64,000 nt of DNA from Vespula vulgaris (lineage: Eukaryota; Arthropoda; Insecta; Hymenoptera; Vespidae). A program made the position numbers and the translations under genes. A model generated the notes under the pieces. It was not told the DNA's origin and made no database searches. It was given only the letters and a program-made list of their open reading frames with translations. Position 1 is the stretch's first letter. Each line of letters opens with the position of its first letter. Of the stretch, positions 22,020-33,520 are shown in pieces. The stretch covers positions 2,583,501-2,647,500 of the forward strand of contig NC_066591.1 in NCBI RefSeq assembly GCF_905475345.1, in the 5' to 3' direction.

Positions 22020-22399
22020 TGACTTAAGAAGGATGACATATTCGAATAGGTATTGTCCCGAATATAGTGGCGTTCGCGATGATTTCGGTAAACGAGAGTA
22101 CAGGGGCACCTGTGATAGGAACAAAAAATAAAACTCTGTCCCTCGTCTGCCTCGAAGGCGCTGGCAAATTAAAAGTCGAAAAAGGAAAGAGATCTCGAGG
22201 GTGTAGCGGGGCTAAGGGGTGAAAGAGAAGAAGAGGAGAAACAAAGAACCGAAGGGGAGAGGTGGTCCACTCTAAAAGCCAATCAAAGGAATGACAGTCC
22301 GCTGCCCGCCTCGTAACCTTCAAAAGGGCTGCCCGAGGGCTGCCGCCGGATTGGCCGCATTCAGCTACTCCATATTGATGAGTGACCGACCGGTCTGTG
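22020..22399. other. Unique GC-balanced island
   Basis: 22260-22400 is GC-rich and unique (GCCCGAGGGCTGCCGCC patch near 22330). Open frames on both strands have no known domain. Confidence 0.3.
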
Positions 22400-22470
22400 C
22401 TGCTTCTCTCTCTTACTCTCTTTCTTTCTCTCTCTATTTCTCTTTCTCTCTTTTTCTTTTTCTCTTTCTG
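22400..22470. repeat. CT-rich tract
   Basis: Interrupted CT/TTTC repeats of about 70 bp. Confidence 0.8.
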
Positions 22471-22598
22471 GCTTCGAAACAATTGCTCTGTCTTCGATCA
22501 AGGATATACCAATGATAGGTGAAATTTCAATAATAAGCCAAGTCGTTTGGTATTCTTTACTATGCCATGAAAAATCTTATGGATGTGTACTTACGTGT

Positions 22599-22599
<1 letters not shown>

Positions 22600-22637
<38 letters not shown>
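22600..22637. repeat. (TA)n microsatellite
   Basis: Pure TA for about 36 bp. Confidence 0.95.
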
Positions 22638-22639
<2 letters not shown>

Positions 22640-22918
22640 AAAAAGGGAGAAAGAGAGAAAGAGAGATGGCGCATAATTTACAAGATGTATTATGTCGTCT
22701 CGTTACGCCTCGAGCCGTTGATCGAATTAGGTTCGACGAATGATCGTTCTCTCGCGCCACTGGGAGAGAAAGAAGACCGTGCCTATCGTTTTAAAGAAGG
22801 CATAATGCCGGCCGACACGCTTTATTACATCGGCGATCATCGAAAGCACGTCATTATACGCGCCAATCTATACTTCTCGCTCGTTTTGTCAGGCTCGAGC
22901 ACACTTATACACCAGCTG
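22638..22918. other. Unique sequence
   Basis: GC-balanced unique DNA, open on + (22685-23368) but unrecognised. Confidence 0.35.
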
Positions 22919-22990
22919 TCTCTCTCTCTCTCTCTCTTTTTCGCTCTTTCTCTCTTTTTCTATCTCTGTTCCTTTCTATCTTTATCTTTC
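22919..22990. repeat. CT-rich tract
   Basis: Pure (CT)n at 22919-22937, then interrupted. Confidence 0.8.
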
Positions 22991-23307
22991 TTAAAGTTAA
23001 TGTCTTTCACGGGAAATTCGATAAATGTTTTGCAATGTCTCCAGTTATCGTGGTATATAACGTATGATAGGAACACATTACCTTCTTTGTCGGTCATCCA
23101 AGCGATTCCGCTTATGACGGAAACGGTTTTATTTCAGCTCGTACGGGATACGTCGGTTCAGATATATCAACGTCGTCGTTTCGACGTAGACGTTAGGTCT
23201 AAGAGAAAAATGCAACGAGCTAGAAAAAGTTCTTCGGTTAGGATCGGTAGTTTCAAAATTAGCCTCGAAACGAAGAGAGTCAAGAAAGTGAAGGAAAAGA
23301 GAATGTA

Positions 23308-23309
<2 letters not shown>
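22991..23309. other. Unique sequence
   Basis: Open frames on both strands with no recognised product. Confidence 0.35.

Positions 23310-23360
<51 letters not shown>
23310..23360. repeat. (GA)n microsatellite
   Basis: About 45 bp of pure GA preceded by GTGTGTG. Confidence 0.95.
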
Positions 23361-23363
<3 letters not shown>

Positions 23364-23458
23364 GTTAAAGAGGTCGGTGGCTCGAGTAAAATCTTCTCTT
23401 GAGCAGATTTAGTCGATCCGAGTCGCGTTGACACACTGCCGTCGTTGTTCGCGAATGA

Positions 23459-23506
23459 CGAGAGAGAGAGAGAGAGAGAGCAAGAGAAGAGAGAGAAAGA
23501 GAGAAA
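23459..23506. repeat. (GA)n microsatellite
   Basis: GA run of about 22 bp plus interrupted GA. Confidence 0.85.
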
Positions 23507-23669
23507 TATATAAAGTATTATATATCTCTTACTCTCTCAACAAGAGTTTATCGCTCCGAGGTTATCCCAGAAGACAAAACTAACGGCATGTCGTTCGAAC
23601 TGCCATCGCGCGTCAACCGCATGTAACCGTTTATCGTTTAATGGTTCTCTAATTAGCGTCCTCTTGCTT
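23507..23669. other. Unique non-coding sequence
   Basis: Nothing recognised. Confidence 0.4.
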
Positions 23670-23837
23670 TATTGGCTCTTCTTTCTCTTTTCTTCTTCTA
23701 TCATCTTTTTCTTTCTCTTTTTCTCTATCTCTCTATCTCTTTTTTTTCTCTCTCTTTCTCTCTTTCCCTTTCGCTCGTTCTTCTTCTACTACTACTTCTT
23801 CTGCTTCTTCTTCTGCTTCTTCTTCTTCTTCTTCTCG
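23670..23837. repeat. Pyrimidine-rich tract with (CTT)n
   Basis: About 165 bp almost exclusively C and T on the + strand, ending in CTT triplets at 23778-23834. Confidence 0.85.
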
Positions 23838-24005
23838 TATCTGAATTAAAGGCTGGTTCGACGAATTCGAGAAAGAGATAGAAAGATGCTGGGTAACGAT
23901 GCATCGCTCGCGAGAGTTCGCCAAGAATCCAAGAAGGGAGTCCATAGCAGTCTCTATAACTATAGACATATATACGTCAACGTAACGAGCGCGTCTCTAG
24001 GAAAA

Positions 24006-24057
24006 GGCGGTAATAAAGTTTCTAGCCGCGGCGTATCGGCTACCACGTTATTACGCC
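24006..24057. repeat. Two-tier hairpin-forming inverted repeat
   Basis: Outer arms GGCGGTAATAA (24006-24016) and TTATTACGCC (24048-24057) pair with one bulged G. Nested arms TAGCCG (24023-24028) and CGGCTA (24037-24042) pair perfectly around an 8-nt loop. The two helices are coaxial across a 6x5 nt internal loop, giving a 52-nt hairpin in either RNA strand. No known microRNA sequence is recognised in it. Confidence 0.7.
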
Positions 24058-24303
24058 ATCCATTAATATTAATGATAACGCCGACGTGGAATATTTATAT
24101 TCATAAAACGTTGCGTACCGCGTTACCGAGCATTTACCAATTAAGACCCGTTTACTCACGCGTACGTACGTACGACTCGATTCGATCAGCGAATCTGACA
24201 AAATAATAATCGTGGAGATCGTACGTGAAAGATATCCAATAAACTCGCAATGATGTAGTGATTTTTACGACTGTTTATGTATATCAAAAATAATGAAAAT
24301 ATA
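24058..24303. other. Unique sequence
   Basis: Contains TACGTACGTACG at about 24160-24172. Otherwise nothing. Confidence 0.4.
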
Positions 24304-24393
24304 AGAAAGAGAGAGAGAGAGAGAGGGAGAGAATGATAGAGATAGAAATAAAGAGATAGATAGATAGATAGATAGATAGAAAGAGAGAGACGA
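24304..24393. repeat. (GA)n-(GATA)n compound microsatellite
   Basis: GA run followed by about seven GATA units and more GA. Confidence 0.9.
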
Positions 24394-25075
24394 GACGATG
24401 CATCTAAGATGACAAATACGAGGTTTCACCTCGTGAAAGTCACAACAATGTTTGTTAGGGCGCGTTTATAAGCGTCCGTCCTTTCCATCACGTTTCCAAG
24501 CTGGCTGAAAACTAATGGCCATGGCTCTAGCGTGGACGTCTCGCGATGCTGACCGGCTGACCGAGATGAACCGAGAGCGGAGGCCACTGAAAACAGCACA
24601 TTTGTTAGAGTAGGGCCGTTTCTCTCGCGGGATTATTACAAAAGAGGGGGTTGGCGGGGGACGGGTTAGTTGGGGAGAGGAAGGTGGGAGTCAGGGGTGC
24701 CTCGATGATCTTAGCAACGATGGTTGGAGGGAAAGGGCCGAGATCGAGAAGTAGGAGGTCGGCGATGGCGTCTCGAGAGCGACGAAACAAAAGAAGAAAG
24801 AAGAGCGATGCTCGAGGATAAATCAAGACTAACCAGCCGTGTGCGCGCGGCCTTTAATTCATGCGCGTGGGATGCGCATCGGCGGCGTTCTCCGGACACG
24901 ATACGCGCGTTTTCAACCTGTATATTTGTGTGTGTGTGTGTAACGCGCGATGTGCGCACGTATGCTTAGGGGGAATACATGCGGTAGGGAGATGGAGAAA
25001 GAGCTAGAACCATCTCGGAGACTGTGAAGACTGTGAATGAGAAATGGAGGCGATAGGGTACGAAATGTTCGCACT
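24394..25075. other. Unique GC-richer region
   Basis: 24460-24600 and 24820-24900 are CpG-rich and unique. A short (TG)n lies at 24928-24941. No recognisable gene. Confidence 0.35.
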
Positions 25076-25078
25076 TCT

Positions 25079-25112
<34 letters not shown>

Positions 25113-25133
25113 TTCTCACTCTGTTTCTCTCTC
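25076..25133. repeat. (CT)n microsatellite
   Basis: CT repeats with TTTC interruptions. Confidence 0.9.
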
Positions 25134-25539
25134 CTAAAGAAAATTTGTTATGAAATTCTTCGTTTCGTTTTACTTTGTTTTTCGTTCGATTTCTTAAGCA
25201 CCTCCGTCCACTCCGTTTATCTTTAATCGTATAATAATGCGATCGAAGTAACGAGATAAATTATCTTAGGGATTGGTTTAGATTTCTATGGATTTACATC
25301 ATTTTCATGAGATCTTATTTCAATTGGATCCGCAAATTGGAATTTGATCCGTTAAAAGTCGATTGAATAACTGCAGTTTTGTATTCGCTTTTCCTTTTCT
25401 TTTATTTTCCTTCTCTTTTTCTTTTTTTTCTTTTCTTTTCTTTTAACATTAGGTACCCTACTCTCCTCGTATAATTTCTTCGTTCGATACTCATCGCAAT
25501 GCTCTCGTCCACGGAGGCCCAGAGGATTCAGAGACAAGG
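25134..25539. other. Unique sequence with T-rich patch
   Basis: T-rich at 25385-25446. Nothing else. Confidence 0.4.
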
Positions 25540-25710
25540 GTAGGGCAGGCCCTACGAGCCAAGAGAAGCTTCGCAGAGAAAGCGGATCTCGAAAGAGAGC
25601 GACGCTAAGTAGCGGCGCGCGCCCGGTAGCAATTTATTCATTGCGCCCGCTAACTGGCCGTGCATTGAAAACCCGCCATGGTAATCTGCATTCATTTGAA
25701 TAAATAACCG
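25540..25710. other. Unique GC-rich island
   Basis: GCGGCGCGCGCCCGG patch followed by mixed AT/GC sequence with a GCAAT-ATTGC inverted repeat near 25638-25653. Candidate regulatory element; inference. Confidence 0.3.
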
Positions 25711-26298
25711 ATCAATAACCAATAATAACTTGGGCAATCGCTGGTTTGTCCTCTTAGCGATGAGGAGGAGAAGAGGGCCTCCACTTCGTTCCCTACGTAT
25801 ATACATACCCTATATACATGCGTACCTATGTACATACAAACGACTGATAAACTACCCTTGGTAAGTTTCTTCACACCAGGTGGATACGTGTACTTCGACG
25901 TGTACTTTGTCACACGTGCTCTCTCCAACCAAAAGAACGTGTTATCTCGTAATGTATTTTATTTTTATCATCTTATGTCTATCGAATAAACGTTCCAATG
26001 ATGAATGGAAACGCGAGAATGAACCAATTATTTATATATTATTATTAATTATTTTTACAAAAAAATATGTAAGTATCGTTTCGATGCTGAGTGAAATTTA
26101 TTGAGATCATCAAAATGAGTTAAATTTCACGTAGAGAAAGTCGATGAAAACGATCGGTAACGTTCGACAAACAGACTGAAATCGTTCAAGTTTTTTAAAG
26201 AACCTTCATTGAACCCTGTCGTCGAGTCTCAGCCCACCGAGGAGCGTACCTCCCGCGAGAAAGAAGATAGGGAGGAAAAAAAGGAACAGGTTGACGAT
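25711..26298. other. Unique non-coding sequence
   Basis: Nothing recognised. Confidence 0.45.
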
Positions 26299-26300
26299 GA

Positions 26301-26340
<40 letters not shown>

Positions 26341-26348
26341 ATGAAAGA
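26299..26348. repeat. (GAAA)n tetranucleotide microsatellite
   Basis: About eleven GAAA units with one GAAT. Confidence 0.95.
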
Positions 26349-26669
26349 AGGGGAGTCGAGACGATTCAACGGCGATCCCATTAACCGGGTACCCTTATAT
26401 TCTTTACCTCGGGAAGAGCGAAAGAGACGACGGTGGGGTTGGGATCCGCCCATTTTCCTGTGTGTCTCCGATCTACGTTCTCAAATAAATTTGAAGCGAG
26501 CGAGTTCTCTTAGTTTTCTTTAAGAGCTTCTAAAAGCTGAAGTCTATTCGAAAGGTACAAATTTATGAATATTACAAATAGTAAAGAGTATATATTTTTT
26601 ATAGTTAAACGAAAGAATTTTAATAATGAATCGTGATCGATCAGAAGTTTTATTGTCGACGACACGTAA
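26349..26669. other. Unique non-coding sequence
   Basis: GC-balanced to 26470, AT-rich after. Nothing recognised. Confidence 0.4.
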
Positions 26670-26740
26670 ATGATAAAAAAAAAAAAAAAAGAAAAGGAAA
26701 AAGAAAAGAAAAGGAAAAAGAAGACAATGAAAAGAAATCC
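26670..26740. repeat. A/G-rich tract
   Basis: A-run followed by GAAAA/GGAAA repeats. Confidence 0.8.
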
Positions 26741-26937
26741 AGTTAGAACGAACAAATGGTTAAGAGTCAGAAATGTAAAAAGGAAAGAAAAAGAAGACGA
26801 AGGATAACTCGCGACGATCCAACGCGATCCCATTAACCAAGAGCCGTGATCCCTGTTCATTGGGGTGGAGAGAGGGAAAGAAAGGCCCGCCCTCTCGTAT
26901 ACGTGTCTCTGTGGCACAATCGAGTTGCCTGAGCTGC

Positions 26938-27129
26938 CGTTGCTGCTGCTGGTGCTGCTGTTGCTGTTACTGGTGAGGCTTCTAAAGGAGCTGGAGAAGA
27001 GAAGAAGAAGAAGAAGAAGAAGCAGAAGAAGAAGCAGAAGAAGAAGAAGAAGAAGAAAAAGACGAAGAGGAAGAAGGAGAAGAGAAGGAGGAAGAAGAAG
27101 AAAGAGGAGGAGGTGGAGAAGGAGGTGGG
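26938..27129. repeat. (GCT)n then (GAA)n trinucleotide tracts
   Basis: GCT/GTT triplets at 26938-26974 are followed by about 130 bp of GAA/GCA/GGA triplets. Triplet periodicity keeps frames open on both strands; these are not supported as coding. Confidence 0.85.
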
Positions 27130-27169
27130 AGAAAGGAAAAGGGACAAAGATAGAGGGACCGTGAGTCCC

Positions 27170-27300
27170 TATATTATAAGCAGCCCCGAACGTGTTGCAA
27201 TCTTCTCGAGACAATGGCCCACCGATCGGTTGGGCCCAGCAAAAAGAGCGGGGCCCGATAATAGCCGCGACGCGTCGCCCTCGACGCTCCGGGCGATCTT
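27170..27300. other. GC-rich unique island
   Basis: Unique CpG-rich DNA holding the near-palindrome 27216-27236 and two further GGGCCC-containing words. Candidate regulatory element. Confidence 0.35.
27216..27236. repeat. 21-bp near-perfect palindrome
   Basis: GGCCCA and TGGGCC arms flank a self-complementary CCGATCGG core, with one extra T on the right side. Confidence 0.75.
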
Positions 27301-27306
27301 TTTTCA

Positions 27307-27324
27307 TCTCTCTCTTTCTCTTTC

Positions 27325-27356
<32 letters not shown>

Positions 27357-27415
27357 TCGCTCTCTCTCTCTTTCTCTTTCTCTCTCGCTCTCTCGCTCTC
27401 TCGCTCTTTATCTCA
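27307..27415. repeat. (CT)n / (TTTC)n compound tract
   Basis: CT, then about seven TTTC units, then CT and CTCG repeats. About 105 bp of nearly pure pyrimidine. Confidence 0.9.
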
Positions 27416-27926
27416 TCGCATTCTTCGTTTACCGCAAGACTCGCGACTCTTTCCTCCCACTGCTCGAAACAGGAACGTTGATGTGCAACAGCACCAATAA
27501 CGTTCGAGTCGATCCTACGTCCCAAGAAAAAGAATTCATACTTTAAAATTAATAATCACGCCGTGGCCGAACGTTCCCTCGCCATATTAATTTCTCTACG
27601 GGACAAAGAGACGCGAGTACAGCGGTGTTTTTCCTCCGTTAAGTAGACAGATAGATAGATAGATAGACGGTTTGACAGATAGATCGATGGTTTAGTTCTC
27701 TATCCCATTGCGTGTCTTCCGGAAGAGAGAAAGAGAGAGGGAGAATGATAGAGAGACGAAGGGAAGATGATGTAGGTGAATCGAACGTGCGAATGATTGA
27801 GCACCTTATAATGACGCGAGACCGTCTTAAGATCAAGATGACCCAATGCAATTGAATAATTATTAATTTGCTTATGACGAACGGAAATAAATGAAAGAGA
27901 CTTAAAAAAATATATAAAACGCAACA

Positions 27927-27929
<3 letters not shown>
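27416..27929. other. Unique sequence with short GATA and GA tracts
   Basis: (GATA)n at 27646-27667 and GA-rich at 27727-27757. Otherwise nothing recognised. Confidence 0.4.

Positions 27930-27960
<31 letters not shown>
27930..27960. repeat. (GA)n microsatellite
   Basis: About 30 bp of GA. Confidence 0.9.
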
Positions 27961-27961
<1 letters not shown>

Positions 27962-28079
27962 GAAGAATGATAGTGGTACAAAGAGAAAAAATAAGATACC
28001 GGTATGAAAACCGGGTTCGTCGAGGAGTACATCAATACGCGTTGAAAGGTTAAAAAAGTAATCGTGAAAAATCTTGTCG

Positions 28080-28148
28080 GAAAGGAAAGGAAAACGATAA
28101 AAAAACAAAAAAAGGAAAAGGAAAAAAAAAGAAAGAAAAAGGAAAAAC
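28080..28148. repeat. A-rich low-complexity tract
   Basis: AAAGG/AAAAAG repeats, with A on nearly all positions. Confidence 0.75.
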
Positions 28149-28199
28149 CGGATAGATCCGAGAAGAACGGCTATAAAATGATAAAAAAAGGAACGTAAC

Positions 28200-28500
28200 G
28201 ACAACGACGACGAGATTACGACGAAGACTAAGAAGATGAGGAAAAGGAAGGTAAAGAATGCCTAACCCTTCTTGGAAGCTAGGGGGCTAATTGGTCCGTA
28301 GGACGAGAGACAGGACCATAAACTGTCGCCTGCAATCAAGGATGCGCGACTCTAGCCCGCGGGTTGAACGGTTACCCCACCAAACGCCATACGCCCTTCC
28401 TCATCTTTTTTTCTTAAGTCTCTCGTAATGCGTGGAAGAGTTGGAGTTTTATAAGGACCCCCCCGGCCCTTCGGGCGCTATGCCGAGGAACTCTGTTCTC
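28200..28500. other. Unique GC-balanced island
   Basis: 28250-28400 is complex unique sequence with no simple repeats and no long frame. It has a CCCCCCGGCCC patch near 28460. Candidate conserved non-coding DNA. Confidence 0.3.
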
Positions 28501-29540
28501 CGTGTACGAATTTACATTTAGAAAATATAATGAAGCAGCGTGAAGCGACCATTAGTCGTTCGGGGATGACAGACGGTTTCGGACCCCCGCAGGTCCTCCT
28601 CCCCCTAACCCCCTTTCTCTTACCATCGAGAACGGACTCGCTACGCCCAGCCAATGAAACAAAGAGCGTGGTGCTTCTCGACGAAGAGTGGGACGACGAG
28701 CAGCTTAATGACAGTGGTGGACCAGTGGTTTTCATTAAGATACTTGTTTCGTGCCACGCTTAGGGAACGATACCGATAAACTTGCTAATGTTTTACGATC
28801 ATTTTTTTTTTTTTTTACCAAAAATGCAGAGACGAAGGATTAGAATCGAAAAGGTATTTTTTCAAGTCGATCTTTCAATTGAAAGCTTGATACTACTACG
28901 GAGTGATCATGGCGATTGAAAAATTTAATTGTAGCGAAGGAAGGAGTATGATATAAAGAGAAAAAAATAAATAAATTAATAAATATAATAATTTGTTCGT
29001 GCTCACGTTCTTAAAGAAATAATTGGAAATAGTAATGGAAAGTGATAAGATCCGATCGAACGATCGCGAAACGCGAAAGAGATCGAAGGTTCCGTCTCGA
29101 AGCGTGGCGAAGTTCGGGCCGCCTGCAGACTCCAGCTCGTAGAGTGTAATTAAAGTTGGCCCCGGCGTCGAAGTCGCCCCGATTCGATTTCTACTTGTTG
29201 CGGGCCAGTCGTAAATCAGCGAAGACAGAAAAGGTCAGTTGGTTTGGGACGTCGCTGCCGATCTTTTTCGAGCTCGTTCCTTTCGAAGGAAGAGTAGGAG
29301 GAAGAGAGAAAGGGAAAGAGAATCGGATGGAAAACGAATGTCTATGCTGATCGAGTGATAATAAAAAAAGAAAGAAAGACAAAAAAGAACGGTAGAAAAA
29401 AATTGAGGATTCACTTGAATCTATATATAAGACGACCTTGATTATCTTTGAAATACCTAAGTCGTAATTAGGTATAGCAGTTTTTGTGCGATCAACCTAC
29501 TTGACACGAGAACGTGTGCTCGCGCGAGCTGTCGGACATT
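28501..29540. other. Unique sequence
   Basis: Poly-T at 28802-28817. GC-richer unique patches at 28540-28740 and 29090-29290 carry open frames with no domain. A 12-bp palindrome GCTCGCGCGAGC sits at 29518-29529. Confidence 0.4.
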
Positions 29541-29552
29541 GAAAGAGAAGAA

Positions 29553-29583
<31 letters not shown>

Positions 29584-29602
29584 GAAGAAGAGGAGGAGAA
29601 AC
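29541..29602. repeat. (GAA)n trinucleotide tract
   Basis: About 60 bp purine-only. Confidence 0.9.
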
Positions 29603-30399
29603 GATAATGCGTTTCTGTCCGAGCCTACTCGTCCCTGTCGCTCGAGTTCGCCGCGCCGTGGCTTGCTCGTGACTTTAACCGGTACGATACCGAAAAATCT
29701 GTCCAGCCATCCATCTCGAGTCGAGCGAGAGAAAAAGAGAGAGAGAGAGAGAGAGAGACTGAGAAGGGGCGTGTCCTCTGATTATTATAATTATTTCGGA
29801 CCAGGCCGAGTCCAGAGACCGTAATTAACGCAACCATGCCCAGGACATTTTGACAGATCCGAATTCCTGGTAATGATAAAAAATAGCCAGCTTCATCGGA
29901 GAACCGAAGAATGGTACCACGGTCAATTATCTGAACGATGAAAGAGATAGATAGATAGATAGATAAAGAGAATAAGTCACGAGAATCTACGTGATTGGAA
30001 AACAATTCGCGTGCGATATTCGAAATCGCGTCCAGCTCATGATTTCTCATGATACCCTAGGCAAGAAATAATTCTCTCTGGGCAATTAACTGAGCCACGT
30101 TTATGGAAAGACAATTTCTCGTTCGATGAAAAAGAAAGGTAAAAAGAGACGAAGAAGAAAGTTAGAGTTTATCTCACATTTCTCTCCCGTTGCTATCTCA
30201 AAAACGGATAAAGAAAACTTTTTTTTTTGTAATGTCACTGGCAAAAGTCACTTAGAGTGCACGAAACGTTAATTATTACGATCGAAACAAGCGTTATATC
30301 GACTAGCAAGCAAACAAACAACTCGACAGATTAAAATGTACGAACATTTCTCGTAGTTTTTATTGGCAAATTAAACAAACATAAAGATGAGAGAGTTCA
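29603..30399. other. Unique sequence with short GA and GATA tracts
   Basis: GA at 29727-29759 and GATA at 29946-29969. The rest is unique with no recognisable gene. Confidence 0.4.
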
Positions 30400-30600
30400 G
30401 GAATGACACATGACCCCGGACATTTGCACGCTATCAGAAATTCGAAAAGACCGAAGCACGATCGTTTCGCCTCGTCGATTAGTCGAATACTGGACCGTCG
30501 AACCGATAATTAAAGCGGAGAGTTATTCCCGTCACGCGCCCGCGCAATTATAATTAAGGATTTATTAGCGTCGGCTGTCGTCTCCCTCTCCTCTCGCCGC
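30400..30600. other. Unique island with TAATTA words
   Basis: Complex CpG-rich sequence with TAATTAA at 30507-30513 and 30551-30557. Candidate homeodomain-bound element; inference. Confidence 0.3.
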
Positions 30601-31204
30601 TTTATCACCCTCTCCTCTCAAACCACCCTTCGTCTCACCTCGAAGCACGTTTCAACCGAAAGAGCGTAGAAACGCCTCTTCGGTTTCTAACGACTAAAGC
30701 AGGTCTAAAACTCCTTTTAAAGACCGAGAGCTCGTCTTCCTATCTGTCTTTCTCTCTTTCTCTTTCTCTCTCTTTCTCTCTTTTTCTCTCTGTTCCACCC
30801 ACAGACCTCCTTCCCCGAGGGAGAACAAATTAAAAACTGTCCCAGTGGCCGTAAATAAAGCACGGTCGGCATTCCGCCCATCTCTGTATACGCTTTTAAA
30901 GAGGGCCTCTAGACACGCACCTACGTGATTTTTATACCGGGTGACAGCATCCTTAGAACGCTCGACCAAAATCTTACTCGAATCTAACGCTTATCGTTTT
31001 TATAAACTTGAAAGAAAATAACTGAGCGAAAGACGTTCTTATATTATTGTTAACTGGTAACAAATGAGGACACGTAGACTTTCGCTAATGAAATTCGTTT
31101 GTAATACCAACAAATCGTTTAATAATCGATCGTGATACGGTTTCTCGTAAGCACGACGAAAGTTATCCCAAGCGAAGAAGAGAATGAAGGGGAAAAGGGA
31201 ACGG
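30601..31204. other. Unique sequence with CT tract
   Basis: CT-rich at 30741-30792. Nothing else recognised. Confidence 0.4.
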
Positions 31205-31301
31205 TGAGAGAGAGAGAGAGAGAGAGAGAGAAAGAAAAAAGGAGAAAAAGAGAGAGATGCACACAGGCGCGCACAAACACACGCATACATACACACACGT
31301 A
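31205..31301. repeat. (GA)n and (CA)n tracts
   Basis: GA for about 50 bp then an imperfect CA/CGCA repeat. Confidence 0.85.
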
Positions 31302-31540
31302 GGTTGATTTAGGATCGTTTTCGTGAGAACACGAGTAAATTCTTCGACACCCGGTGTATCGGAGCTCCCTCGACTCGACGTTGTATTTTAGGGGAAGGAT
31401 GAGATACTGGGTCCTGGCGCCGCGCGGTTCAAAATAATGACACGGGGCCCGGGTCTCGCGGTCCCATCGAGGGAACTTTTAATTACAAACTGATGACCAA
31501 GCCAAACCTGAAAATATTGTCTTCGAAGGGTTGTATCCTT
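31302..31540. other. Unique GC-rich island
   Basis: 31400-31500 carries GGCGCCGCGCGG and GGGGCCCGGG words next to an AATTACAAAC stretch. No coding evidence. Candidate regulatory element. Confidence 0.3.
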
Positions 31541-31950
31541 GAGAGACCGAATATATTAGCGAAAAGATCGATCGGTGCTTTACCATGCCGAGTGCGATCT
31601 CTTATTTTTCAAAAGGTTTCGCGGTCGCTCGTGGAAGACGAAGCTGAGAGGTAAAGAGTGAATAAGCGGACAAGAGAGGAAGAGAGAGAGAGAGAGAAGC
31701 TCGCGTGAGATATACCACTCAAGAAGAGCCCTATAATTAAAACCGAACAACATATCTGTCATATTTCTCGACTCGTCCAAGCCGTCTACGCTCGATGTGG
31801 GATGTTTATCCGCTTTCACCGTTCCTTTTCTTTTTTTTTTCATTCGTCCTTTCCTTTCCTTCCTCCTTTCTTTCCATCTCTCTTTCTCTTATTCTCTCGA
31901 CACTCTCCTACTATTCGACTCCTCACCTAAGACTCGACAACTTTAAGTTT
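31541..31950. other. Unique sequence with pyrimidine-rich patch
   Basis: T/C-rich at 31815-31910. Nothing else. Confidence 0.4.
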
Positions 31951-31989
<39 letters not shown>

Positions 31990-31996
31990 ATACACG
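31951..31996. repeat. (TA)n(TG)n microsatellite
   Basis: TATATA then about 25 bp TG then TATA. Confidence 0.9.
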
Positions 31997-32847
31997 CATA
32001 CAAGATTATTCGAGAAAATTGCTAGAAATCTCTAGCGGTAATATAAGATTTAAAAAGTCCATAATTTCTTATACGTGTCGATGTTGGTGTATCTTGAGGT
32101 GACCCGGAATCATTACACGCGTATCATGAACGCTTGGAAGTTCGACTACGTAGTTTACACGTCTACGAATAATAATCGACGCACGCGAGCCTCTCCATTT
32201 CGATCGAGAGACCATCCGAACACGCTTCTTTGCGTGCATCTGTTCGCCTACTAGTTTTCTCTTTTTTCTTTTCTTTTTTGCTTTCAATTTTTTCTCTTCA
32301 TATTTGTTTATAATAGGAAGTATGAAAATCTTCATAGGTTTTTCTTTCGAGGTGACGATCTTAGGTCAGATTAGAAATGAAATTTCCTTCGTCGTTGGTG
32401 CGTCACAATCAAACGATCTACGATTACGTACATATATCTATATCTATATCTATATATATGTGTGTGTTTGTAGAGATATACATACGTCGACTTGCCTGCA
32501 ATCCCATCGTTTAACTTTGCGAGCGTAATACGGGATCGTTTAGCTACGGTGCATCGCGTCGATTTGCACGCGAACGGCACCTTTCTCGTATTGCGATGAA
32601 ACGGTAACTAAGACATTGAGTAACGGACTAAATGATGCGTAATAACCGTTGGGAATGAGTATGATTAAATACATTCGTAATTACCATTTTAATGATGGAC
32701 CCTAAACGCCCAGCCCCGTTCTCTCGCGCGTTAGAAGAAAACGATATCGAACGACGCCTCGAATAATATACTTCGCGAATACTAATTAGATCACGGTTGA
32801 GATTCTTATCGGTCTTTCTGTCGCGTGACGTTACAAATCAAGAAAGA

Positions 32848-32849
<2 letters not shown>
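31997..32849. other. Unique sequence with short TA/TCTATA tract
   Basis: Compound TCTATA/TATA/TG repeat at 32429-32471. Unique elsewhere. Confidence 0.4.

Positions 32850-32889
<40 letters not shown>
32850..32889. repeat. (GA)n microsatellite
   Basis: About 38 bp GA. Confidence 0.95.
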
Positions 32890-33436
32890 CAGAAAGAAAA
32901 AGAAATAAAGACATGTGTAACAATGAGTAGGTACAGTATGTAATTATATATTACCGAAGTTATAATTTCACTCGAATAAAAATCATGCAATTAACGTGTT
33001 GGATCTTCATGTTAAATCCTTGCATTTGTCAGATTAGATTAAAACAATCGTTGTTACATGTTATTAAGCTTTTACAAGATCACGGATCTATTTTCATCCA
33101 GCTTGTGATACATTCGATTTAAGATTAGAAAAATGTCTTCTACTCTATAAACGAATTATTCTGTAAACGAATTAACAATGTTCGAATAGGAAGATACTTG
33201 TACAGTAGCTTTGTTTCTTTTTTTTGCGACAATTTGATCATGCACCATTCTCGAATCAGCAAAGACTCGCACGCAGGTGCGAACGCGTAATCCACACCGA
33301 TTTCTCGACGATTGCATTTCGGGCGTGTTCGGGAGGGGGTGTGAGAACGGCACAAGGGGTCTCTCAATTTCTGCTTCAACCAATTCCAACTTTAGCGATG
33401 GCAAACGAGTCGATTCGACTCGAGCCGACTTGCTCA
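32890..33436. other. Unique sequence
   Basis: AT-rich to 33230, then GC-balanced to the following repeat. Nothing recognised. Confidence 0.4.
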
Positions 33437-33462
33437 CTCGCTCGCTCGCTCGCTCGCTCGCT

Positions 33463-33493
<31 letters not shown>

Positions 33494-33520
33494 TCCTTCG
33501 TTCGTTCGTTCGTTCATTCG
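33437..33520. repeat. (CTCG)n-(TTCG)n compound tetranucleotide array
   Basis: About eight CTCG units switch cleanly to about a dozen TTCG units that differ by a single C-to-T step. One TTCC and one TTCA variant are present. The units are CpG-bearing. Confidence 0.95.

Noticed and set aside
22685..23368. 227-codon + strand frame
   Set aside because: It ends in Arg-Glu from (GA)n and contains Ser-Leu from (CT)n; unique parts have no domain and TA repeats precede it.
26510..27307. 265-codon minus-strand frame
   Set aside because: More than half is Leu/Phe/Ser from purine-pyrimidine tracts; the remaining segments have no domain and no splice or start support.
29850..29875. Resemblance of AGATCCGAATTC to the miR-10/miR-100 seed region
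   Set aside because: Only the central words match; the 5' seed is absent and there is no hairpin.
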